Shown one piece after another: positions 26,961-35,100 of a stretch of DNA of 64,000 bases. Each line of letters opens with the position of its first letter. Within the stretch, counting starts at the first letter, position 1. This stretch comes from DAITMV01 sp046318595 (GTDB lineage Bacteria; Pseudomonadota; Gammaproteobacteria; Burkholderiales; Burkholderiaceae_B), in assembly GCA_046318595.1 (NCBI GenBank), contig JBKCTV010000024.1, positions 1 to 64,000 on the forward strand. The letters are read 5' to 3'. Below the pieces are notes generated by a model. It had not been told where the DNA came from and did no database searches. It worked only from the letters and a program-made list of their open reading frames with translations. Both the position numbers and the translations under genes were made by a program.

Positions 26961-28136
26961 ATGACTGAAAATGTAGCTCGCCGCTTCGCCGAAACCCGGC
27001 GGCAAACAGAAAATTTAACTCGACCATTGAGCGAGGAGGACATGACGATTCAAGCGGCTGCTTTCGCTAGTCCAGCGAAGTGGCACTTGGCGCATACCAG
27101 CTGGTTTTTCGAAGAATTTGTCTTGCACAGTGCGGCCAACTACCGGCTGTTCGACGAAAACTTCCGTTTTTTGTTCAATTCCTACTATGAAACGCTCGGT
27201 CGTCGTCAACCTCAGTCCTTGCGGGGGTTGATTACGCGGCCTGGCTTGTCTGAGGTCATGAATTATCGGCAGCATGTGACTGCCGCGGTGCTAAAGCTTC
27301 TAGATGCGGGCGTAGATGAAGCGGTGGCCTCAGTTCTCGAGCTCGGCGTTCAGCACGAGCAGCAGCATCAAGAGCTGTTCGTAACCGATATTTTATTCAA
27401 TCTGTCGCAAAATCCTTTGTATCCTGTGTATCTACCAGCGGACCCCGTTGCTTCCCCCCAGCTCGATACCGAACGCGCCTGGCGGTCGTACGCAGGCGGT
27501 CTTTTCAGAATGGGCCATGCCGGCGACGGCTTTGCGTTCGATAATGAATGTCCGCAACATCGGGTATTCGTGGAACCGTTTACTCTTGCCTCTCATCTAG
27601 TGACCAATCGCGAATGGCTGGCGTTCATCGAGGACGGTGCTTATCAGAAGCCCTTGTTATGGCTGGCGGATGGTTGGAAAACCGTGCAGGCCGACTCTTG
27701 GACCATGCCTTTGCATTGGGTCGAGCGTGCCGGAGAGTATCGACGGTATGGTTTGAACGGTTTGCAAGCACTCGAGCTGGATGCGCCCGTCATGCATATC
27801 AGTTACTTCGAGGCGAATGCTTTCGCGCGTTGGGCGGGCTGCCGCTTACCGACTGAGGCCGAATGGGAGTTCGCCATGCGAGCGGAGGAATTGCCACAGG
27901 CGTTTGGCGAGGTTTGGCAGTGGACATCGAGCGCTTACGGTGCTTATCCCGGGTTTCGGCAAAGCCAGGGGGCGCTCAACGAATACAACAGCAAGTTCAT
28001 GAATGGCCAGTATGTTTTACGCGGCAGTTCTTTTGCCACGCCTGCCGGGCATGCGCGCACAACCTATCGGAATTTCTTTTATCCTGACCAGCGCTGGCAA
28101 TTTACCGGCTTGCGGCTGGCCAACCAACTCAACTAA
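26961..28136 (+). CDS. egtB: Ergothioneine sulfoxide synthase EgtB
   Basis: A 391-residue non-haem iron enzyme that joins trimethylhistidine (hercynine) to a cysteine-type thiol with oxygen. The N-terminal DinB-like domain carries WHLAHTSWFFEEF (His42/His45) and QHEQQHQE (His132, His136), the iron triad region. The C-terminal half is a formylglycine-generating-enzyme (sulfatase-modifying) fold: GLFRMGH, NECPQHRVFVEPF, WAGCRLPTEAEWEFA, GEVWQWTSSAYGAYPGF, VLRGSSFATP. It is followed nine bases later by egtD. No egtA or egtC is present, which suits EgtB types that use cysteine directly, though this is not proven. Confidence 0.9.
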   Translation: MTENVARRFAETRRQTENLTRPLSEEDMTIQAAAFASPAKWHLAHTSWFFEEFVLHSAANYRLFDENFRFLFNSYYETLGRRQPQSLRGLITRPGLSEVMNYRQHVTAAVLKLLDAGVDEAVASVLELGVQHEQQHQELFVTDILFNLSQNPLYPVYLPADPVASPQLDTERAWRSYAGGLFRMGHAGDGFAFDNECPQHRVFVEPFTLASHLVTNREWLAFIEDGAYQKPLLWLADGWKTVQADSWTMPLHWVERAGEYRRYGLNGLQALELDAPVMHISYFEANAFARWAGCRLPTEAEWEFAMRAEELPQAFGEVWQWTSSAYGAYPGFRQSQGALNEYNSKFMNGQYVLRGSSFATPAGHARTTYRNFFYPDQRWQFTGLRLANQLN

Positions 28137-28145
28137 GTGGTCACT

Positions 28146-29099
28146 ATGGCAATAACAAGCGATATTTCCCAGACCGGGCAGCTACAGATTTTTCTTGGCG
28201 ATGTGCTGGCTGGCTTGGCATGCGCCCCCAAAACCTTGCCTTGCAAATGGTTTTACGACGCTATTGGCTCTGCTCTGTTTGAACGGATAACGGCCACCGA
28301 CGATTACTACCCGACTCGGGTCGAGACTCGCCTGCTCGAACAGGTTGTCATCGACTTGCGGCATTTTCTGCCCGATCTGGTCGTGATCGTGGAGCCCGGC
28401 AGCGGTTCGAGCGCCAAAACCCGGCGTTTACTGGCATCGCAACCCAAATTGCAGCAATACATCCCTATCGATATTTCTGGCGACTTTTTGCTGAACAACG
28501 CTCGGCAGTTGCATCACGAGTTCCCGCAGTTGAGCATCACACCGGTGGTCGACGATTTCACCTGCTTACGCAAAGCGTTGCCGATTGATTCGGCAGGTAG
28601 CCGCCTGATATTTTTCCCGGGTTCGACGATAGGCAATTTCGATCCGGTGCAGGCCGAGTGGCTGCTCTGCAATTTGCGCGACAAGGTCAAGGATGCGTAT
28701 CTGCTGATCGGCGTCGACATGACACAGGACAGTGAGAAGTTATTGGCGGCATACGACGATCGTCAGGGCGTCACGGCGCTCTTCAATTTAAACCTACTGG
28801 AGCGTTGCAACCGCGAACTCGAAGCGGATTTCGCCGTCGAGCGTTTTCGGCACGAGGCGCGTCTCGACCGGCGGCGCCAGCGCGTGGAAATGCACTTGGT
28901 CAGTCAAACGGCACAAGCGGTCACGATCGACGATCGGACGTTTTCGTTTCGAGCCGGCGAAAGTATTCATACTGAAAATTCTTATAAGTATGATGAGGCC
29001 GCGTTTCGCAGCATCGCCGCGCGTTGCGGTTGGCATTTCGTGGAGGCCTGGCGCGACCGCATCGAGTCGGAGTTCGGCGTTTTCCTATTTCGCGGCTGA
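28146..29099 (+). CDS. egtD: L-histidine N(alpha)-methyltransferase EgtD
   Basis: A 317-residue SAM-dependent enzyme that methylates histidine three times to hercynine, the first step of ergothioneine synthesis. LPCKWFYDAIGSALFERIT and DDYYPTRVETRLL open the fold; EPGSGSSAKTRRLLAS is the SAM site and IPIDISGDFL follows it; FFPGSTIGNFDP and LLIGVDMTQDSEKLLAAYDD are family motifs. The ATG at 28146 was preferred to a GTG nine bases upstream that abuts the egtB stop. Length matches the mycobacterial enzyme. Confidence 0.92.
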   Translation: MAITSDISQTGQLQIFLGDVLAGLACAPKTLPCKWFYDAIGSALFERITATDDYYPTRVETRLLEQVVIDLRHFLPDLVVIVEPGSGSSAKTRRLLASQPKLQQYIPIDISGDFLLNNARQLHHEFPQLSITPVVDDFTCLRKALPIDSAGSRLIFFPGSTIGNFDPVQAEWLLCNLRDKVKDAYLLIGVDMTQDSEKLLAAYDDRQGVTALFNLNLLERCNRELEADFAVERFRHEARLDRRRQRVEMHLVSQTAQAVTIDDRTFSFRAGESIHTENSYKYDEAAFRSIAARCGWHFVEAWRDRIESEFGVFLFRG

Positions 29100-29162
29100 T
29101 GACGTTGTGCGCTCCGCATCGGGCCGGTCGCATGGCGATACTCGTATAAAACGACGCCGACG

Positions 29163-30326
29163 TTAAGCTCGACAGGCTTCTAGTGCTTGGCGCAGATCAT
29201 CCTGCAAACAGTCGACTGGCTCCAGGCCAATATATAAACGGACCACGTTGGGGTTGTCCTGCCAATCGCGTCGCAGGCGCCGCAGGTCGTAAGGCGCGGC
29301 CAGGCTGACCGAGCCGCCCCAACCAAACCCCAGGTGGAAGCGTTGTAAGCGGTCAAGAAAAGCGTCGATCTGCACGACCGACACCGATGACTCGAACACC
29401 AGCGTCAACAAACTGGCTGCGCCGCTGAAGTCCCTAGACCAAATGCCATGGCCGGGGCTGTCCGGTCGCGCCGGATGCAATACGCGTTGAATGCCGGGTT
29501 GCACTGCTAGCCAATCGGCCAATTCCCTTGTGTTTCGGTCCTGTGCTTCATAACGCAGGCGATAATGCGGCAAACTGCGCAGTAGGGTTTGGCAATCCTC
29601 GACACTGACGCCCATACCAAGGATCGTATGGACGTCATGGACTTTATGATAAAGCGCCGGGTCGCGGAAAACGACGCTACCCATCAGCAGGTCGCTGCCG
29701 CCAGACTGGTATTTCGTCAAAGCCTGTAAAGAAATGTCGGCGCCCAAATCGAAGGCGGGCAGGGCGATTCCGGCCGACCAAGTGGTATCGGCCGCCACGA
29801 CTGCGCCATGGGCATGCGCCGTCTCGGAGAGCGCCGGTAAATCAGCCACCTCCAGGGTTATCGAGCCGGGGGTTTCCACCCAGAGCAGGCGTGTATTGGC
29901 CGTGAACTCGATCGTGTCGATCCGCAAGGGATCGTATAGGCCGACTTCGATGCCATAAGCATCCCGTAAATGATAAGCCAGCGTACGTGCCGGATCGTAA
30001 ATATTATCTGGTAGCAATACCCGGTCGCCGCTTGGCACCAGGCTGAGCAATATCAGGCTGATCGCGGCCAAGCCCGACGGGACCAGCACGGCGTGCTTGG
30101 CGTCTTCGAGCAATGCGAGCTTGTCTTCCAGGGCCTGCGTGGTGGGCGTGCCGAGCAAACCATAGCTGTAATTAGCACGCTGCCGCCAGTCGCGCTGCCG
30201 CAGGCTGGCGGCGTCTTTGAAAACGACGGTCGAGGCGCGAAAAGTCGGGGCGGCCAGGCTCTGAAAGCTTCCGGGCGTTTGTGTCGGCAAACGCAGCAGT
30301 TCGGCCCAGCGGTCGTCGATATTCAT
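29163..30326 (-). CDS. metC: Cystathionine beta-lyase / Cys-Met metabolism PLP enzyme
   Basis: A 387-residue fold-type I PLP enzyme of the trans-sulfuration family. YSYGLLGTPTTQALEDKLALLE, HAVLVPSGLAAISLILLSLV and the PLP Lys in ALTKYQSGGSDLLMGS are visible; the usual Tyr and Arg of the phosphate pocket lie in YSYG. Start set by ATGA overlap with srkA. The likely reaction is C-S cleavage of cystathionine to homocysteine. Its convergent position next to egtBD raises the possibility that it cleaves hercynylcysteine sulfoxide, the EgtE step, since no egtE is seen; this is inference. Confidence 0.85.
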   Translation of the reverse strand: MNIDDRWAELLRLPTQTPGSFQSLAAPTFRASTVVFKDAASLRQRDWRQRANYSYGLLGTPTTQALEDKLALLEDAKHAVLVPSGLAAISLILLSLVPSGDRVLLPDNIYDPARTLAYHLRDAYGIEVGLYDPLRIDTIEFTANTRLLWVETPGSITLEVADLPALSETAHAHGAVVAADTTWSAGIALPAFDLGADISLQALTKYQSGGSDLLMGSVVFRDPALYHKVHDVHTILGMGVSVEDCQTLLRSLPHYRLRYEAQDRNTRELADWLAVQPGIQRVLHPARPDSPGHGIWSRDFSGAASLLTLVFESSVSVVQIDAFLDRLQRFHLGFGWGGSVSLAAPYDLRRLRRDWQDNPNVVRLYIGLEPVDCLQDDLRQALEACRA

Positions 30327-31312
30327 CGTAGGGGCTCCTCGTTCATCAGGGCAATTTGTTCGCGCAGTTCCAAAATCACGTCCTCCCAGTAACGCGGCGT
30401 GTCGAACCATGGAAATGCGGGCGGAAACGCCGGATCGCGCCAGCGCTGCGCCAGCCAGGCGCAGTGGTGCAGCATGCGCAGTGTGCGCAGTGCTTCCATC
30501 AAATACAGCTCCCGCCGGTCGAAGGTATAAAAGCTGTCATAGCCCTCTAAAATGGCGTTCAGTTGGCATTGCATCTCGGCCGGCGAACCCGATAACAACA
30601 TCCATAAATCCTGGATGGCCGGCCCGTTGCGGGCATCGTCGAAATCGACGAAATGAGGCCTATCGTCGGTCCATAAAACATTGCCAAGATGGCAATCGCC
30701 GTGCAGGCGAAGAGTTTTGACCGCGCCCGCGCGGGCATAACACGCTTCGATGCAAGCCAATGCCTGATCGACCACGCCGGTCCAGACGGTCACCAATGCC
30801 GCTGGCAGCCAACTGTGATCCAGCAGGTAGGCGCGCGAAGCCACGCCAAAAGTCGTCGGGTCGAGTGAGGGCCGGTGCTGGAAAGTTCCGCAGCCGCCGA
30901 CCGCATGCATCCGGCCCAGAAACGCGCCGATGCGGGTCAATACCTTGAGGTCGTCGATTTCCGGCGCACGGCCGCCCTGCCGCGGAAAAACCGCAAACCG
31001 GAACCCCTGATATCGGTGCAACGTGCTGCCATCGTTCGAGAGCAATGGCCTGACCACCGGGATGTCATGCGCGTGCAGGTTTTCGATGAAGGCGTGTTCC
31101 TCCAGAATGGCGTTGTCCGTCCAGCGGCCGTTTCGGTAAAACTTTACGACGATCGGCGGCTTATCCTCAGGCCAGGCTTGATAAACCCGGTTTTCATAAC
31201 TGTTCAAAGGCAGCAGACGGCCGTCACCATCGTAGCCAGCACTGTGCAATGCGTCGAAAACGCAGTCCGGCGTCAGCCCGGCAAACGGCAAATCATCATG
31301 TGAAGCATCCAT
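30323..31312 (-). CDS. srkA: Stress-response serine/threonine kinase SrkA (YihE)
   Basis: A 329-residue protein kinase-like fold enzyme of the APH/YihE family, linked in E. coli to envelope stress and protection from toxin-related death. LNSYENRVYQ is the N-terminal glycine-loop signature, VVKFYRNGRW carries the ATP Lys, LRLHGDCHLGNVLW the catalytic Asp/Asn, and FVDFDDARNGPAIQDLWML the metal-binding DFD. Length is normal. It overlaps metC by 4 bp. A GGAACA-N15-CAACTAA element lies about 140 bp upstream on the same strand. Confidence 0.92.
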   Translation of the reverse strand: MDASHDDLPFAGLTPDCVFDALHSAGYDGDGRLLPLNSYENRVYQAWPEDKPPIVVKFYRNGRWTDNAILEEHAFIENLHAHDIPVVRPLLSNDGSTLHRYQGFRFAVFPRQGGRAPEIDDLKVLTRIGAFLGRMHAVGGCGTFQHRPSLDPTTFGVASRAYLLDHSWLPAALVTVWTGVVDQALACIEACYARAGAVKTLRLHGDCHLGNVLWTDDRPHFVDFDDARNGPAIQDLWMLLSGSPAEMQCQLNAILEGYDSFYTFDRRELYLMEALRTLRMLHHCAWLAQRWRDPAFPPAFPWFDTPRYWEDVILELREQIALMNEEPLR

Positions 31313-31450
31313 CCACGAGATTGTACGATGCCTTTGGCTCTAAGGTTTCAGCCGACACCCGACATACGCTAATATGCGCTGAGCAAAGCGGGCTGGGGGT
31401 GCCGAATGTGGGGTTTGAGTTTTCCGTGGTGGCAGTGCGTGGCACGGGGT

Positions 31451-31478
31451 TTAGTTGCATATGAATTTTTGTTGTTCC
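31451..31478 (-). promoter_or_regulatory. Hrp-box-like ECF promoter element (GGAACA-N15-CAACTAA), facing srkA
   Basis: On the minus strand this matches the GGAACC-N15/16-CCACNNA pattern with two mismatches and would fire toward srkA-metC. No better gene lies between. Confidence 0.35.
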
Positions 31479-31586
31479 CGTTGCGGCTGACCGGTCGGCG
31501 CCAACGCGGCGAGATGGCGCCGTTCGAAATCGTCAGATCACTATTCAAATGCGTGCATCGGTGCCTTTGAAAATAGCGGATAACCA

Positions 31587-32048
31587 ATGACCGAGCCAAG
31601 TGAATCCGCTCGCCGCCTATGGCGGTTTGCAGACCTGGAAAAGACCGGATTGGCATCACATCCGGTCGAGTCGCTGTCAGTCACTGCCGTTATGATCTTA
31701 TGCGCGCGCTGGTGCGGCGTTTGTCGTGGCTTCGAGCAAGCGTGCGAAGCGTTCATGGCGGAACCGGCGGCGGCTGCCGTCGATCTCTGGTTGTGGGTCG
31801 ACGTCGAGGACGCGGCCGACGTCTTGCCTTCCTTGGACGTCGAAACTTTCCCGACCCTGGTCATCATTCAGAATGATCGGCTCACGCTTGGTGGGCCGCT
31901 TCGACCTGAGCTGGCAGCCCTACGTAGGGCGCTCGACAAGGCGCTGCGCGATCCTCAACCGGTGGCGCTCGATCAGACGAGCCAACAAGAAATCGTGCGG
32001 CTGGCGGCGGCTTTTGAGCGGCGGCGTCGGGAAGATGCTGTGCACTGA
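31587..32048 (+). CDS. Thioredoxin-like protein with WCGVC motif
   Basis: A 153-residue cytoplasmic protein with a thioredoxin-fold core: VMILCARWCGVCRGFEQACEAF contains the CxxC (WCGVC), and FPTLVIIQNDRLTLGGPL supplies the cis-Pro and following strand. There is no signal peptide. A C-terminal helix extends about 45 residues beyond the fold and ends Arg-rich. The redox pair suggests a reductase or disulfide-handling role, but the partner is unknown. It precedes the giant YopJ-type gene by 140 bp, yet that gene has its own candidate promoter. Confidence 0.8.
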   Translation: MTEPSESARRLWRFADLEKTGLASHPVESLSVTAVMILCARWCGVCRGFEQACEAFMAEPAAAAVDLWLWVDVEDAADVLPSLDVETFPTLVIIQNDRLTLGGPLRPELAALRRALDKALRDPQPVALDQTSQQEIVRLAAAFERRRREDAVH

Positions 32049-32132
32049 AGGAAGCGTTGGCTCAGCAACTATTGGGCTGCCTCTGCGCATAATTGAATCA
32101 ACGCTTTTTTATATGTTCGCTTTGCTTAGCGC

Positions 32133-32160
32133 GGAACTTTTCTATTCCAATCGTCACGGA
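32133..32160 (+). promoter_or_regulatory. Hrp-box-like ECF promoter element (GGAACT-N15-TCACGGA) before the YopJ-type gene
   Basis: Matches GGAACC-N15/16-CCACNNA at all but two positions and ends 28 bp before the proposed ATG, the usual place for a promoter. Confidence 0.55.
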
Positions 32161-32188
32161 AAATAGTCTACGTGATGAAAGTTACCTT

Positions 32189-35100
32189 ATGCCGCTCAGC
32201 CGTACAGCACAATATTTACCGCCTACGGGCAATCCAGAATTACACAACAGTTCGCCTGATATGGCCCCGCGACAAGCCGTAGCGCGAAAGCCGGAAGCTG
32301 ACGATGCCAGCGATACTGAGCAAGCAACTAGAAAAAAAGCACTCAAACTTTTAAACAAAGTCAAAAAGCTAGTTGACCACCAAAAAGATCTTGATCTATC
32401 AGTATTGTCCCCTCAGAGCCTGGAAATAAAAAAAGCGATCATCGACATCGTGATGAAACAAGAATTCATTGTAATTGAAGATGACTTTTATGATGAGTTT
32501 GATACTATTGTTCTCTTGTTTGAATACATGAAAATGGGTTTGAGTGAAGAAGAGTCTGAGCTTAGAAGAAACACAATACGCTACTATCTTAAAAAAGAAA
32601 TGTCAGGTCGGGTTGCTGTTGATATCAAACGTTTTATGCCATTCAGCCAAGATGATCTTCCGTTGCTACTGGAAATCGCGAAACCATCATTGAAAGAAAA
32701 AGTTCAATCTCGCCTTACTGGAAGGTACTTAGATTCGTTAAGAGAGGGGGTTGAAAGTCAACCAAAAGAATACAATCTCCATGATAAAGTTTTTCAATTC
32801 GATGTGAATGACGAAATGGTTTTCCTGAAAACTATTTTTATAGAAAACAATTGGCCAGTATGCTCCAACATAAAAAATGCTGATTCATTTGTTTCTGATC
32901 AGATGGGCGGCTTTCTCAAAACAAACAGTCCGCCGATAATGCAAAAATTGAAGAAAAAAATCTTATCGAGCTCGGAAAATATTCCTGCTGAAATAAAGAA
33001 TTGTTTTGAAGGTTTCTCAGCGTGCTTATCATTGTTTTTTTTAGGAAAAAAGTTTGACGAGAATCAAGAGATTTGCATAATAGAAATTTTTGATTATGTT
33101 TGCAAATATAAAAATGAAAACTTTTATTATGCGGCCGTAAATATCATAGGTAAAAGTATTCAAGATCCACAGGCTGCGAATAAGTTTTTTTCTTCGATTG
33201 ATCAGTTCACCGATAAAGTATGGGGCGTATTGATTTTCTGGGCAACCGCTGGGCATGACGAGCTGTTTGCCCAATGCAGTTTGATTCTTCGCAAAAGCGA
33301 GTCGTACATGGCTTCGAATACAAAATTATGTCAAAGCAGTGCGCTTGCGTTGTTAAGTTTTGCATTTAATGCTAGCATTGATTCGAATGTCAAGCAGCAG
33401 GTTTTGGGTATATTGCTTAAATCTATTGAGCGGCCCGAGCAGTTTTTTTCCGAAATTAGCGGTTTGGGTGCGCTTGACAAGGTCTTGTGTCATGCGGCGT
33501 GTAATCGCGCCGAGAAAATCGTTATAGAAAATGTATTGTCATGCGGAACTTTTAGCCAGATTCATGAGCTTATTCAGCCGAATTCGGCGTTTTTCAAAAA
33601 GGTTTGTGAGGATGCAATTCTTTTAAGCAATTCGAGTGCTAATCATAGTTTTTTTATTAAAAAGTTAAAATATTCTGGCTCGCTAACTATTTCAGAAGAG
33701 AGCCGATTGAATTGGCTCAAGGAGTTCATTACTTCGCGTCTTTTAAATCAATCGAGCGAAAAACTTTTAACTGCAATAAATACGTTTGTAGATATTTTTT
33801 TTGAGAAAAAATTTGTTCTCAGTGTTGTTGATTCTCTGAATATGGCGGAAGCATACAACAAAGCTCGCGCTGACGAGGATTGGTCATTAATAGAATGGAT
33901 TGAATCGGCTGCTTTTATCATTCTGACCATGAACGATAGCTATCGAAATTCGACTTTCGTAAAAGAAACGATTAATCAGATTGCCAAATTTTATGATGCC
34001 CCATCCCGAGAAATGGCAATCTCGCTGTTATGTAAAATCGCTTACGACAGTAAAAGCGACGCTACTTTTTTTGAAAATTTTTCTAAAAAAATAAGCCGCA
34101 AGCACGCTAAAATCTTTCTTCCTGCTTTGTTTCTGCTGAGTGGCAAAGACAAGTATTCTGAAAAAATATCGAACCTTTTAAATCTGGTGCGGCAGCAGCA
34201 TTTTAAAGACACCAAAAAAGCCGTGCCGATGCTGAAATTTATTTCGCAAGTCGTATTAGTCGAGCAATTGACTGTAGAGCAAAAATGCCATCTCGTTGGA
34301 GTTTTAACAGAAAGCATCGATCTAAAAAAGAAAATTTCTTTAACGCTGCCAATGCAGTATGCGTTGAGCTTGACAATGTTTGCCAATTCCGAAACCGCAT
34401 TAAAAGAACAAACTCTTACCGCACTGAGTAACATTCGAAGCATCCAAGATGTCGAAAACGCAATGAGAAAGCTGATAAATACTTTATTTAGCGTTCCCGA
34501 TGCGGAGGAAGGTAAGTTTTTCGATGATTATGAGAATTACGTGCAGAACTCGCGAGCCCCGACAGCCCTTGTTTCTTTTGCTAGTGCTCACTGTACGACA
34601 CCTCAAACCGACTTGGAACGTAGCAAGATTTTAGCCGAAATCGCACTGCTTGCGCGTTGTCTGGTGACGCCTGGTTACGAAGTCAATGAGCCCGATAGCC
34701 ATCATAATGCTATTCTTCAGCAGCGCGCACCTTTGGCCTGGCAGATTTGGCGCGAAGACATGTCTTGTGACGCGCCCATTTCCGCTTCACGCGGAGGTCC
34801 TAATTCGCTCCAGCATATTAATGTGCCGAATTATTTGAAAGAAAAAATCGTTTCCGACCGTCATGTCGAACGGGGCACCTATCCGTTATTGGAACAGGTT
34901 TTAATCGGTAAGTTGGATTTTAAAGACGCATTTTGTGAAGTGTCTGACCACAATAGCGTTGAGGGCTTACTATTATCGATGACCAACCCTGCTATTCAAG
35001 CAAACGACCAGTTGAACGTGCTCGGAGAGCTTTTAGAGAAGAATAGCCAGTTGTCAGAGCAATTTCTCCGTGACCTTAAAGATCTAAAAAAATTCTTGAA

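Noticed and set aside
31398..31450. Short GTG-started, Ser/Thr/Pro-rich frame just after the minus-strand GGAACA element
   Set aside because: The start would lie only a few bases from the promoter element, leaving no leader, and no ribosome site is present.
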